This document shows positions 15,586-24,161 of a DNA stretch of 64,000 nucleotides, one piece after another. The position numbers were made by a program, and so were the translations under genes. Within the stretch, counting starts at the first letter, position 1. The number at the start of each line of letters is the position of its first letter. The stretch covers positions 2,728,001 to 2,792,000 of the forward strand of contig CP018783.1 in assembly GCA_002025645.1 (NCBI GenBank), given 5' to 3'. The notes under the pieces were generated by a model that did not search any database, was not told the DNA's origin, and saw nothing but the letters and a program-made list of their open reading frames with translations. The DNA is from Curtobacterium pusillum. Its GTDB lineage: Bacteria > Actinomycetota > Actinomycetes > Actinomycetales > Microbacteriaceae.

Positions 15586-17991
15586 TCAGTCGCCCACCGG
15601 CCACCCCGAGAACTCCCACCCACCGACCGACGGGTGGTCCTCGCCCTTCGTGTACGCGTACGTCCGTGCCGCGGCCCGCGCTTCGGTCAGCCGCCCCAGC
15701 AGATCCGCGTGCGCCGCGGCGTCCACCCGCGTCAGCGCATCGTGCGCGAGCGCGAACCGGTCCATCTCGTTCCGCATCAGCATGTCGAACGGCGTCGTCG
15801 TGGTGCCCTGCTCGAGGAACCCGTGCACGTGCAGGTCGTCGTGCCCGTGCCGCCGGTAGGTCAGCTGGTGGACGAGCGACGGGTACCCGTGGAACGCGAA
15901 GACGGTCGGGGTTCCGGGCAGGAAGGTCTCGTCGTAGCGGTCGTCGCCGATCGGGTGCTCGTGCTTCCGCGGGTCGCCGATGGACAGCAGGTCGACGACG
16001 TTCACGACGCGGACACCGACGGACGGGGCATGCCGCCGGATGATGTCCGCGGCGGCGACGGCCTCGACGGTGGGGACGTCTCCGGCGCACGCGAGCACGA
16101 CGTCGACGCGACCGACGGACTCCTCCGTGCCGGCCCAGTCCCAGACGCCCAGGCCCGCCGCGACGTGCTCGACCGCGTCGGACAGCGACAGGAAGACCGG
16201 CTCCGGGTGCTTGCCGGCGACGATGACCTCGATGCGGTCGGTCGTCTCCATCGCGTGCGCGGCGACGGCGAGCAGGGTGTTCGCGTCCGCGGGCAGCTTG
16301 ATCCGGACGAGGTCCTGCTGCTTGGAGGCGACGACGTCGAGGAACCCCGGGTCCTGGTGCGAGAAGCCGTTGTGGTCCTGCCGCCAGACGTGCGACGACA
16401 GCAGGATCGACAGGTTCGAGACGGGGGCACGCCAGTCGATGTCGGTCGACGACTCCAACCACTTCGCGTACTGCCCGACCATCGAGTCGATGATGTGCGC
16501 GAACGCCTCGTAGGTGTTGAGGACGCCGTGGCGTCCGCTCAGCACGTAGCCCTCGAGCATCCCCTCCAGCAGGTGCTCGGACAGCACCTCGGTGACCCGC
16601 CCGTGTGCACCGAGGTGCTCGTCGCCGACGGCACGCTGGGCCCGCCACACGCGTGACGTGACGTCGAACACGGCGTCCAGCTTGTTCGAGATCGTCTCGT
16701 CGGGACCGAACAGACGGAACGACGACCCGTTCCGCTCGATGAGCGCGGCGAGCCACGGCCCGAGGGTCCCGGTGGCGCTCGCCGGGGTGCCGACCGGCAC
16801 TCCGAACTCCTCGAGGCCGGGTCGGTCGAGTGCGGTGCGGAGCCGGCCGCCGTTCGCGTGCGGGGTCGCGCTCATCCGGAGGTCACCGGTCGGGCGGATC
16901 GAGGTGAGGATGCCGATCGGCTGTCCGTCATCGTCGAAGAGTTCCTCGGGACGGTACGACCGCATCCACTCCTCGAGCTGCCGGCGGTGCTCGTCGTCCT
17001 CGCGGACGGCGGGCAGGGGTACCTGGTGGGCGCGGAACGTACCCTCCACCTGCTGCCCGTCGACCTCCTTCGGCCCGGTCCAGCCCTTCGGCGTGCGCAG
17101 CACGATCATCGGCCAGCGGGGGCGGAGGTCGGCGGCCCCGGCGGGTTGACCGGCGGCCGCGCGCTGGGCCTGGGCACGTGCCGCGGCCTGGATGTCGTCG
17201 ATCGTGGCGAGTGCACGCCGGAGGGCGCCGTCGAACAGGGCGTGCACCGCGAACGGGTCGTCGTCGACCCGGGCGGAGTCGACCACGATCGGCTCGTACC
17301 CGAGGCCGCGGAAGTACGCGTGCAGGTCGTCGTGCGGGATCCGCGCGAGGACGGTGGGGTTGGCGATCTTCCACCCGTTGAGGTTGAGGATCGGCAGGAC
17401 GGCACCGTCCGACACCGGGTCGAGGAACGTGTGCGCCTGCCAGGACCCGGCGAGCGGACCGGTCTCGGCCTCGCCGTCGCCGACGACGCACGCGACGACC
17501 AGGTCCGGGTTGTCGAGCGCTGCGCCGTACGCGTGCGCGAGGGAGTAGCCGAGCTCGCCGCCCTCGTTGATCGACCCGGGCGTCTCCGGTGCCGCGTGCG
17601 AGGGGATGCCCCCGGGGAAGGAGAACTGCTTGAAGAACTGCTGCAACCCCGCCTGGTCGGGTGTGATCGACGGGTACAGCTCGCCCCACGTGCCGTCGAG
17701 CAGCGCGTTCGCGTTCATGGCGGGGCCGCCGTGGCCCGGTCCGCAGATGTACAGCAGCTGCCGGTCGGTCTCGGTGATGAGCGCGTTGCAGTGCGCGTAG
17801 ACGAGGTTGAGCGCCGGCGAGGTGCCCCAGTGCCCGAGGAGTCGGGGCTTGACGTCCTCGGGGGTGATCGAGCGGTCGAGCAGCGGGTTGTCGAGCAGGT
17901 AGATCTGCCCGACCGTGAGGTAGTTCGCGGCGCGCCACCAGGCGTCGATCGCGCGGATCCGGTCGGTGCTCGAGGTGGGGGTGGGAGCCAT
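15586..17991 (-). CDS. xfp: Xylulose-5-phosphate/fructose-6-phosphate phosphoketolase
   Basis: 801 residues, full length. It is a thiamine-diphosphate enzyme that splits xylulose-5-P or fructose-6-P with phosphate to give acetyl phosphate plus glyceraldehyde-3-P or erythrose-4-P. Typical segments are visible: LLGHWGTSPALNLVYAHCNALI near the N terminus, GPGHGGPAMNANALLDGT, the TPP-binding VVGDGEAETGPLAGSW, and SNLSILLSSHVWRQDHNGFSHQDPG in the second half. Stands alone on the minus strand with its own start ATG 17991. It suggests a bifid-shunt-like or overflow route in an otherwise aerobic organism. Confidence 0.96.
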   Translation of the reverse strand: MAPTPTSSTDRIRAIDAWWRAANYLTVGQIYLLDNPLLDRSITPEDVKPRLLGHWGTSPALNLVYAHCNALITETDRQLLYICGPGHGGPAMNANALLDGTWGELYPSITPDQAGLQQFFKQFSFPGGIPSHAAPETPGSINEGGELGYSLAHAYGAALDNPDLVVACVVGDGEAETGPLAGSWQAHTFLDPVSDGAVLPILNLNGWKIANPTVLARIPHDDLHAYFRGLGYEPIVVDSARVDDDPFAVHALFDGALRRALATIDDIQAAARAQAQRAAAGQPAGAADLRPRWPMIVLRTPKGWTGPKEVDGQQVEGTFRAHQVPLPAVREDDEHRRQLEEWMRSYRPEELFDDDGQPIGILTSIRPTGDLRMSATPHANGGRLRTALDRPGLEEFGVPVGTPASATGTLGPWLAALIERNGSSFRLFGPDETISNKLDAVFDVTSRVWRAQRAVGDEHLGAHGRVTEVLSEHLLEGMLEGYVLSGRHGVLNTYEAFAHIIDSMVGQYAKWLESSTDIDWRAPVSNLSILLSSHVWRQDHNGFSHQDPGFLDVVASKQQDLVRIKLPADANTLLAVAAHAMETTDRIEVIVAGKHPEPVFLSLSDAVEHVAAGLGVWDWAGTEESVGRVDVVLACAGDVPTVEAVAAADIIRRHAPSVGVRVVNVVDLLSIGDPRKHEHPIGDDRYDETFLPGTPTVFAFHGYPSLVHQLTYRRHGHDDLHVHGFLEQGTTTTPFDMLMRNEMDRFALAHDALTRVDAAAHADLLGRLTEARAAARTYAYTKGEDHPSVGGWEFSGWPVGD

Positions 17992-18203
17992 GCACCCACG
18001 CTACGGAGGGGGCATCCGACGAATCCCAGAAAATCTTCCAAACCGATTCCGAGGGGGTGCCGAATGAGTGTCACAAGGGCAAACGCCCAGGGCGCTCTCC
18101 GGTCGTACTCGGCCGGGCTGTAGCTGACTCACAGCAAGCCGACGCACAGGAGCGGACGGCTCGGCCACCGGCCGGAGCGCCCAGCACAGCAAAGGACAGA
18201 CCA

Positions 18204-18884
18204 ATGCGCAAGAGCCTCAAGACCTCGATCACCCTCGCCACCACTGGTGCGCTCGTGCTCGGTGGTGCCGCGTTCGGCATCTCCTCCGCCCAGGCGTCCA
18301 CGCCGACGGTGCACACTGTTTCCTCCAGCTCGTCGAAGATCCCGGCTCCGGTCGCTTCGGTGCCGGAGGTCCTCGGTGGCAACACGGCCGTCGCGCTCGA
18401 CTCGGGCTTCACCGACGCGCTGACCGCGCTGAAGCTGACCCCGGGTGTGTCCGGCAACGCCAAGCTCGCGGACGGGTCGGTGTCGTTCCCGATCACGTCG
18501 GGTTCGGTGACGTACTGGTCGCCGGACGGCAAGTACCGTCCGTACGTGCAGGGTCTGCTGAACCACGACGACTCGGGGCTGACCCTGTCGGCTGGTGACA
18601 CGACGGTGACGCTGGAGAACTTCGTGGTGAACCCGGGTTCGTCCAAGCTCTACGGTGACGTCCTCGTCAACGGCAAGGTCGCGGTTGCGAACGCGTACCT
18701 GTTCTCGCTGCACGGTGGCACGCTCAAGCCGCTGCAGCTCGAGGGTGACAACGCGATCCTGACCGGCACCACGGTGCACGTCTCGGGTGACGCGGCGAAG
18801 CTGCTCAACAGCACCTTCAAGACCGACGCCGTCAAGAGCGGCCTCCTCGTCGGCACCGCCACCATCACCGCCAAGATCAAGTAA
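18204..18884 (+). CDS. Secreted protein of unknown function
   Basis: 226 residues. A signal peptide covers residues 1-31 (basic M-R-K-S-L-K, hydrophobic core, cleavage after A-Q-A). The mature part is Ser/Thr/Gly-rich and beta-strand-like, with SGSVTYWSPDGKYRPYVQG and LYGDVLVNGKVAVANAYLF. It has no Cys and no anchor, so it is probably released. AAAGGA lies seven bases before ATG 18204. A perfect 18-base-pair hairpin follows the stop. The family is not recognised; weak resemblance to HtaA-type haem-binding modules is not enough for a call. Confidence 0.85.
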   Translation: MRKSLKTSITLATTGALVLGGAAFGISSAQASTPTVHTVSSSSSKIPAPVASVPEVLGGNTAVALDSGFTDALTALKLTPGVSGNAKLADGSVSFPITSGSVTYWSPDGKYRPYVQGLLNHDDSGLTLSAGDTTVTLENFVVNPGSSKLYGDVLVNGKVAVANAYLFSLHGGTLKPLQLEGDNAILTGTTVHVSGDAAKLLNSTFKTDAVKSGLLVGTATITAKIK

Positions 18885-18900
18885 CGCTTCCGCGCCAGGG

Positions 18901-18941
18901 ACGACCGCAGCACCACGCAGACCGCGTGGTGCTGCGGTCGT
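18901..18941 (+). terminator. Intrinsic terminator after the secreted protein gene
   Basis: ACGACCGCAGCACCACGC at 18901-18918 pairs perfectly with its reverse complement at 18924-18941 across a 5-base loop, starting 16 bases after the stop. It lies between convergent transcription units and could serve both. Confidence 0.8.
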
Positions 18942-18976
18942 TCCGGCGTGTGCGGACCGCAGTGACCACGGCGACG

Positions 18977-18995
18977 GCCTGGAGGCGCGGATCAC
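18977..18995 (+). repeat. Dispersed CTGGAGGCGCGG repeat, single copy
   Basis: GCCTGGAGGCGCGGATCAC is the reverse complement of the extended form seen at 3508-3523. It lies immediately before the stop codon of the DUF1992 gene. Confidence 0.6.
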
Positions 18996-18996
18996 C

Positions 18997-19599
18997 TCAC
19001 CGACGTCGGTGCCACCAGCGGCGTGGCCGGTCCTCGGACGCCGCCGCACGTTCGGCCGCGGCGCGCGCGTCTGCCTGCTGGCGCGCCTGCCGGCGGTCCT
19101 GCCACCGGGACACCTCGTCGTCGACGTCGCGGAGCGGGGTCACCACGGGCGGCCCACCGAGCAGCTGTCGACGGGCCTCCTTCACGCGGGCGTTGAAGTC
19201 CTCGAGCACGGCACGGACGTCGGTCTCGACGGACAGGTCGTCGAGGTGGGCGTCGAGCTCCGCGTCCTCCGTGCGGAGCGACAGGGCGGGCGGAGCGATG
19301 CCACGGATGTCCTCCCGCTCGATCTTCGACTTGATCCACCAGTCGGGATCGTGCCGGCCGTCGTTCCCGGGCAGTGGCTTGCCGTGGTACGGGTTCCCCT
19401 CGAACGCGCCACGGCGTTCGGCCTGTTCGATCTGGGCCCTGGCGTGCGCCGCGACGTCGGCGGCCTTCAGGAGCCGGCGCTCCTCGCGAACCTCGTCCGG
19501 GTCGAGGGAGCCGCGTTCGATCTCGCTGTCCACGAGCTGCTGGTACCGGTAGCGGGCAGCTCGCCGCAACCGGTCCATGCGTGCATCGACGTCGTTCAT
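18997..19599 (-). CDS. DUF1992 (DnaJC28-like) domain protein
   Basis: 200 residues. The segment F-E-G-N-P-Y-H-G-K-P-L-P followed by D-P-D-W-W-I-K-S-K-I-E-R-E is diagnostic of DUF1992, the conserved domain of DnaJ homologue C28; there is no J domain here. A long helical, Arg/Ala-rich C terminus ends in R-R-W-W-H-R-R-R. ATG 19599 has GGAAG five bases ahead. Cytoplasmic, function unknown. Downstream of the GH15 gene on the same strand with a 24-base gap, so probably co-transcribed. Confidence 0.87.
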   Translation of the reverse strand: MNDVDARMDRLRRAARYRYQQLVDSEIERGSLDPDEVREERRLLKAADVAAHARAQIEQAERRGAFEGNPYHGKPLPGNDGRHDPDWWIKSKIEREDIRGIAPPALSLRTEDAELDAHLDDLSVETDVRAVLEDFNARVKEARRQLLGGPPVVTPLRDVDDEVSRWQDRRQARQQADARAAAERAAASEDRPRRWWHRRR

Positions 19600-19623
19600 C
19601 GTGCTTCCATCTTGCACACGGAC

Positions 19624-21441
19624 TCACGAATCGCGCGAGAGTTCCTCGACCGTGAGCGCTGCCTGGATGAGGGCGAGGTGCGAGAGGCCCTGCGGGAGGT
19701 TCCCCATGAACGTGCCGTCCTCGCTGATCATCTCGCTGAACAGGCCGACGTCGTTCGCCTGCTCGACCATCTCGTCCATCAGGACCCGGGCGTCGTCGAC
19801 CCGGCCGACGCACGCCATCGCGGCGACGAGCCAGAACGAGCACGCCACGAACGGGGACTCCTCGTCCTCGATACCGGAGTAGCGGTACACGAGCGGGCCA
19901 CGCTGGAGCTGCTCCTCGATCGCCCGGATCGTCGACTCCATCCGGGACCCGCGATCGAACGCGCTCATCGCGTGCAGCAGGATCGACGTGTCGAGCTTGT
20001 CGGAGCCCGGGTACATCACGTAGTGGCCGCGTTCCTCGTCCCAGCCGTGCTCCCCGACCCACTGCACGATGAGTTCGCGGTTCTCGACCCACTTGTCTCG
20101 CGGGCCGTCGATCATGCCGGCGTCGTGCAGTTCGATCGCGGCATCGAGCGCCTGCCAGCAGCCGATCTTGCTCGTGACGTAGTGCTGGGCTTCCTCGAGC
20201 TCCCACATGCCCGAGTCCTGCTCCTCCCAGCGGTGGCAGGCGTCGTCGGCGAGCCCCTGCAGGACCGCCGCGGTCTTCCGGTCGAGGACGTTCCCGGCAC
20301 GGACGTACTGCCGCAGGATCTCGAAGACGTCGCCCCAGACGCCGAGCTGCAGCTGGTCGCCCGCACGGTTCCCGACCGTGACCGGGCCGACCCCGTTCCA
20401 CCCCGGGACGTCGCGGTCCTCGACACCGTCGCTCTTCGAGCCGTCGAGCCGGTAGAAGATCGGCATGTCCGCGTCGTGGTCGGCGATCGTCTGCATCACC
20501 CACGAGACCGCGGCGTGGGTCTCCTCGCGCAGGCCGAACCGGGTGAGTGCGTGCACCGTGTACGACAGGTCGCGCACCCAGGCGAACCGGTAGTCCCAGT
20601 TCTTCCCGCCGGTGCGGTCCTCGGGCAGGCTCGTCGTCGGTGCGGCGGCGATGGCGCCGGTGGGCGAGTAGATCAGCAGCTTGAGGGCGAGGGCGCTCCG
20701 CTGCACCGCGTCCGACCAGGGGCCGTCGTAGGAGAACTCCTCGGACCAGGTCGCCCAGTTCTCGATGGTGCGGTCCATCGCCTCGAGGGCGCTCTCCGGC
20801 CGCGGCATGAAGATCGGCTCGTCGTGGGTGCCGACGATGGTGAGGATGTGCTTCGACCCGGCCCTGGCGGTGAACCGGCCGGAGAACCGGGGGCCGTCGT
20901 CGTGCACGGGCTCGAACCCCTGCTCGACGATGGCGATCGTGATGCCGTCGATCCCGATCACGGCACCGTTCGCCGTGTCGAGTCGCTTCGGCTCGGTGGT
21001 GTTCAGCAGGGTGCCGGGCACGACGGCCCACTCCAGCTCGACAGAGCCCTCGACGCCCTGCACGCAGCGCGCGACCTCCGCCCACGGCAGCCGGCCGGCG
21101 ACACCGGTGACCATCGCGTCGGTCACGGTCGCACGGCCCGACGGCGTCGTCCACGTCGTGACGAGGACGTTCGTCCCGGGCAGGTACTCGCGGGCGGCCT
21201 CGGCGGTTCCGTCGACCGGCCGCAGCGCGACGTGTCCGCCGTGCTCGGGGTCGAGAATGCTCGCGAAGACCGGCGGCGAGTCCATCGCCGGGATCGGCAA
21301 CCAGTCGATCCGACCGTCGCGCGCGATGAGCGCGACGGTCCGCCCGTCACCGATCGCGCCGTAGGAGCGGAGCGGGACGTACCCGTCGGTGCGTTCGTCG
21401 TTCTCGATCGCGTCGGGGGTGTCTCGGGTCCGCTCGTTCAT
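19624..21441 (-). CDS. Glycoside hydrolase family 15 protein (trehalase/glucoamylase type)
   Basis: 605 residues, cytoplasmic (no signal). An N-terminal beta domain (about 20-230) contains YGAIGDGRTVALIARDGRIDW, the classic opening of bacterial GH15 trehalase-like enzymes. The (alpha/alpha)6 barrel contains NWDYRFAWVRDLSYTVHALT, SGMWELEEAQHYVTSKIGCW and RGHYVMYPGSDKLDTS. The family hydrolyses alpha-glucosidic bonds with inversion; trehalose and short maltodextrins are both possible. Starts at ATG 21441, upstream of the DUF1992 gene. Confidence 0.92.
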   Translation of the reverse strand: MNERTRDTPDAIENDERTDGYVPLRSYGAIGDGRTVALIARDGRIDWLPIPAMDSPPVFASILDPEHGGHVALRPVDGTAEAAREYLPGTNVLVTTWTTPSGRATVTDAMVTGVAGRLPWAEVARCVQGVEGSVELEWAVVPGTLLNTTEPKRLDTANGAVIGIDGITIAIVEQGFEPVHDDGPRFSGRFTARAGSKHILTIVGTHDEPIFMPRPESALEAMDRTIENWATWSEEFSYDGPWSDAVQRSALALKLLIYSPTGAIAAAPTTSLPEDRTGGKNWDYRFAWVRDLSYTVHALTRFGLREETHAAVSWVMQTIADHDADMPIFYRLDGSKSDGVEDRDVPGWNGVGPVTVGNRAGDQLQLGVWGDVFEILRQYVRAGNVLDRKTAAVLQGLADDACHRWEEQDSGMWELEEAQHYVTSKIGCWQALDAAIELHDAGMIDGPRDKWVENRELIVQWVGEHGWDEERGHYVMYPGSDKLDTSILLHAMSAFDRGSRMESTIRAIEEQLQRGPLVYRYSGIEDEESPFVACSFWLVAAMACVGRVDDARVLMDEMVEQANDVGLFSEMISEDGTFMGNLPQGLSHLALIQAALTVEELSRDS

Positions 21442-21500
21442 GCACCCAGCCTGCCCGCGCCCTGGACCCGACCATCAGGCGGGCGTACCCCGCTGTGGAG

Positions 21501-21522
21501 GACGCATCCCGCGCCTCCAGGC
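21501..21522 (-). repeat. Dispersed CTGGAGGCGCGG repeat, single copy
   Basis: GCATCCCGCGCCTCCAGGCC lies upstream of the GH15 gene. Flanking it are two copies of GTGGAG (about 21495 and 21523), and a large hairpin begins 14 bases later. Confidence 0.55.
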
Positions 21523-21535
21523 CGTGGAGAACCGG

Positions 21536-21574
21536 CGACACGCCCGGGGTGACTTGTGCACCCCGGGCGTGTCG
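21536..21574. promoter_or_regulatory. 16-bp hairpin upstream of the rtcB leader
   Basis: CGACACGCCCGGGGTG at 21536-21551 pairs perfectly with its reverse complement at 21559-21574 over a 7-base loop. It is not at the end of any gene, so it is either an operator dyad or an RNA structure. The same 13-base arm CGACACGCCCGGG recurs at 36253-36265 upstream of a sigma gene. Confidence 0.6.
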
Positions 21575-21640
21575 CACTACTGTCGTCCTCCTGCCCATCG
21601 GCAGGACCGCCCGTCCCGGGCACCACCGGAAGGACCGCGC

Positions 21641-21748
21641 ATGCGCGCCGTGCAGCACCACGAACAGCGAGTCGAGCTCCAGCTCGACACGCTCCTCGTG
21701 CTGCCCGAACAGCGCAATGAGCAGTGGTCCGACCGCTATCCCGCGTAG
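21641..21748 (+). CDS. Leader-like small ORF (35 residues) upstream of rtcB
   Basis: GGAAGGA ends seven bases before ATG 21641, an excellent ribosome-binding site. The product is hydrophilic with alternating Gln/Glu and Leu, from M-R-A-V-Q-H-H-E-Q to W-S-D-R-Y-P-A. Its DNA contains the dyad GTCGAGCTCCAGCTCGAC and two GAACAGCG units. It is followed by a GC-rich hairpin at 21765-21795 and then rtcB at 21927. It could be a real small protein or a leader peptide that controls rtcB. No match to a known family is recalled. Confidence 0.5.
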   Translation: MRAVQHHEQRVELQLDTLLVLPEQRNEQWSDRYPA

Positions 21749-21764
21749 GCACGCGACGTCACCC

Positions 21765-21795
21765 GACGCCCCGTGCCCACCCGGCCCGGGGCGTC
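21765..21795 (+). terminator. Terminator or attenuator hairpin between small ORF and rtcB
   Basis: GACGCCCCG pairs with CGGGGCGTC over a 13-base loop, 16 bases after the small-ORF stop, and is followed by CTCTCC. Between it and rtcB I see no further gene. Confidence 0.5.
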
Positions 21796-21926
21796 CTCTC
21801 CACGGCGCTGCCCTCCGAACGTCACACGTCGTGGCCCGGAACGGCAGCCGGAGTCCGCCTCGGACCGTCACCGAAGACGTCGCCGACGACCGTCGTCGAC
21901 GACCGTCACGAAAGCGAGACGAAGCA

Positions 21927-23093
21927 ATGAAGAAGATCAACGACCGGCTGCTGAGCTGGGCCTCGATGCTCGAGGAGAACACCGAGCAGCAGGCCCGCAC
22001 GACCGCTCGCATGCCGTTCGTGTTCCCGCACCTGGCACTCATGCCGGACGCCCACCTCGGCCTCGGGGCCACCGTCGGATCGGTCATCCCGACCCTCGGC
22101 GCGGTGATGCCGGCAGCCGTCGGCGTGGACATCGGCTGCGGCATGATCGCGGTCCGGACCCAGTTCACGAAGGGCGACCTGCCCGACGACCTGCAGGAGC
22201 TCCGCGAGCAGATCGAGCGGGCCATCCCGCTGTCGGCCGGTGCGTCGAACCGGAAGATCGTCGCCACCGCCGAGCCCCGGATCGCGGAGCTCGAGACGAT
22301 GGCGGCCGCCGCCGGGTTCGACCCCGCGGGGGCGCACGGCGGTTGGCGGAACCAGCTCGGGACCCTCGGGTCCGGCAACCACTTCATCGAGGTCTCCCTC
22401 GACGAGACGGACCGGGTCTGGCTGTTCCTGCACTCCGGGTCGAGGGGCGTCGGCAACAAGATCGCCCAGCGGCACATCAAGGTCGCCAAGCGGATGATGC
22501 AGCGCTGGTGGATCGAGCTCCCGGACCCCGACCTGGCGTACCTGGTCGAGGGCACCCCGGAGTTCGACCGGTACATCGCCGAGCTGCGGTGGGCCCAGCA
22601 CTTCGCGCTCCTCAACCGCGAGGAGATGATGGACCGGGTCGTGCGGCAGCTGTCCGAGGTCCTCGGGCAGCCGGTCGACGAGCAGGAGCGGATCAACTGC
22701 CACCACAACTTCACCCAGCGTGAGACGCACTGGGGGAAGTCGGTGTGGGTGTCCCGGAAGGGTGCGATCCAGGCGAAGGCCGGGCAGCCCGGACTCATCC
22801 CCGGATCGATGGGCACCGCGTCGTACGTCGTCGAGGGCCTCGGCAACAAGCCGTCGCTCGAGTCGTCGCCGCACGGTGCCGGTCGGCTGTACTCGCGGTC
22901 CGCAGCCCGGAAGACCTTCACGCACGACGAGCTCCGGGCGGCGATGGTCGGCATCGAGTACCGCGACACCGACGCGTTCCTCGACGAGATCCCCGCGGCG
23001 TACAAGCCCATCGACCAGGTGATGGCCGACGCGGCGGAGCTCGTGTCGATCCGGCACACGCTGCGCCAGGTCGTCAACGTGAAGGGCGACTGA
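21927..23093 (+). CDS. rtcB: RtcB-family RNA ligase
   Basis: 388 residues, a compact RtcB. All active-site pieces are present: GVDIGCGM with the metal-binding Cys at 71, LGSGNHFIE with Asn and His, CHHNF, GSMGTASYV, and SPHGAGR with the His (316) that is guanylated. RtcB joins a 2',3'-cyclic phosphate or 3'-phosphate RNA end to a 5'-OH using GTP and Mn, for RNA repair. No archease or RtcA gene lies nearby. Preceded by a leader-like ORF and two hairpins, which suggests conditional expression. Confidence 0.94.
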   Translation: MKKINDRLLSWASMLEENTEQQARTTARMPFVFPHLALMPDAHLGLGATVGSVIPTLGAVMPAAVGVDIGCGMIAVRTQFTKGDLPDDLQELREQIERAIPLSAGASNRKIVATAEPRIAELETMAAAAGFDPAGAHGGWRNQLGTLGSGNHFIEVSLDETDRVWLFLHSGSRGVGNKIAQRHIKVAKRMMQRWWIELPDPDLAYLVEGTPEFDRYIAELRWAQHFALLNREEMMDRVVRQLSEVLGQPVDEQERINCHHNFTQRETHWGKSVWVSRKGAIQAKAGQPGLIPGSMGTASYVVEGLGNKPSLESSPHGAGRLYSRSAARKTFTHDELRAAMVGIEYRDTDAFLDEIPAAYKPIDQVMADAAELVSIRHTLRQVVNVKGD

Positions 23094-23115
23094 CGTCGCG
23101 ACCCATGGTCGGACT

Positions 23116-23147
23116 GGAGGCGCGGGGCGGGCCAGCCCCGCGCCTCC
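23116..23147 (+). terminator. Paired dispersed repeat forming a terminator after rtcB
   Basis: GGAGGCGCGGGGC (23116-23128) and GCCCCGCGCCTCC (23135-23147) form a perfect 13-base-pair stem with a 6-base loop, 23 bases after the rtcB stop. Both arms carry the core of the dispersed GGAGGCGCGG element. Confidence 0.75.
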
Positions 23148-23217
23148 CGCCCGGCAGGTGGCTGGGATCAGCCGCTCCTTCCGGACACGGGCCGTTCCGT
23201 CAGGCACGCTCTGTGGG

Positions 23218-24051
23218 GTGAGTGAGCAGGCGGAACAGGCGGCCCGGAAGACCGGCCGTGAAGCGAAGCGGGTCGCGGACAGCCGCTGGTTCGAGGTGAC
23301 CGCACGCGCGGGGTTCGTCGGCAGCGGCATCGTGCACCTGCTCATCGGCTACCTGGCGATCCTGCTCGGCGTCGGCAACGCCTCGTCCGGCACCGAGACC
23401 GACCAGTCCGGCGCACTGCAGCAGATCGCCGCGGTGCCAGGCGGCGTCGTGCTCCTCTGGATCGTGACCGTCGGTTGCGCGGCGCTGACGATCCGTCTCG
23501 TCCTCGAGGCCGTGGTCGGCGGCCGCACCGACAGCGCCCGCGCGTGGGGCAACCGCTTCAAGGACGTCTGCAAGGCCGTGGTCTACGGCGTCATCGCGTA
23601 CTCGGCCGCGTCGTACGCCGTGGGTGCCGGCAAGAGCTCGAGCGGATCGACCCGCAGCGCCGCGGCGAAGGCACTCGCGACACCCGGCGGTGTGTTCCTG
23701 CTGCTCCTCGTGGCGGCCGTTGCCGTCGGCATCGGGATCGGCCTCGTGGTGATCGGGATACGTCGCTCGTTCTGGAAGCAGCTCGTGCACCCGCCCCAGT
23801 CGGTCGAGCGGGTCGTGACGGTGCTCGGCGTGGTCGGTTACGTGCTCAAGGGCCTCGCGGTCGTGATCGTCGGCGTGCTCATCGCGGTCGCAGGCTTCCG
23901 CAGCGACCCCGACCAGGCCACCGGGCTCGACGGGGCCTTCGACGCGCTCCGGAGCATGCCGGGGGGTGTGTTCGTCCTCGTGGCGATCGGCATCGGATTC
24001 CTGGCCTTCGGCGTGTACAGCTTCTTCCGGGCACGGTACGCCCGGCTCTGA
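23218..24051 (+). CDS. DUF1206 family membrane protein
   Basis: 277 residues with six membrane helices arranged as three repeats of two, the DUF1206 layout. Each repeat opens with an A-R-x-G-x-V-G or V-x-Y-G-V-I-A-Y / V-G-Y-V-L-K-G-L pattern and has a P-G-G-V-(V/F)-(L/V) turn, visible at three places. GTG 23218 gives an N terminus with a short charged helix before the first repeat. Function unknown; integral to the cytoplasmic membrane. Stands alone; a nested hairpin at 24107-24144 follows. Confidence 0.87.
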   Translation: MSEQAEQAARKTGREAKRVADSRWFEVTARAGFVGSGIVHLLIGYLAILLGVGNASSGTETDQSGALQQIAAVPGGVVLLWIVTVGCAALTIRLVLEAVVGGRTDSARAWGNRFKDVCKAVVYGVIAYSAASYAVGAGKSSSGSTRSAAAKALATPGGVFLLLLVAAVAVGIGIGLVVIGIRRSFWKQLVHPPQSVERVVTVLGVVGYVLKGLAVVIVGVLIAVAGFRSDPDQATGLDGAFDALRSMPGGVFVLVAIGIGFLAFGVYSFFRARYARL

Positions 24052-24106
24052 CCCGCGCACTCTGATATGTTGGGCCTGCTCGCCTCCTGCTGGGGGATCG
24101 AGAAGC

Positions 24107-24144
24107 AGAGCCGGTGCAGCTGGGGTATACCAGATCCCGGCTCT
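24107..24144. terminator. Nested hairpin between convergent genes
   Basis: AGAGCCGG (24107-24114) pairs with CCGGCTCT (24137-24144); inside, CTGG and CCAG enclose GGTATA. It lies between the convergent stops of the DUF1206 gene (24051) and the DUF3800-like gene (24162), so it can terminate both. The surrounding 100 bases are less GC-rich than average. Confidence 0.55.
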
Positions 24145-24161
24145 TGCGCTGTCTGGCCCAC

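Noticed and set aside
24052..24161. Possible tRNA or attachment site in the less GC-rich gap
   Set aside because: The hairpin at 24107-24144 does not fit a cloverleaf, no TTCGA-type T-loop was found, and no integrase is near.
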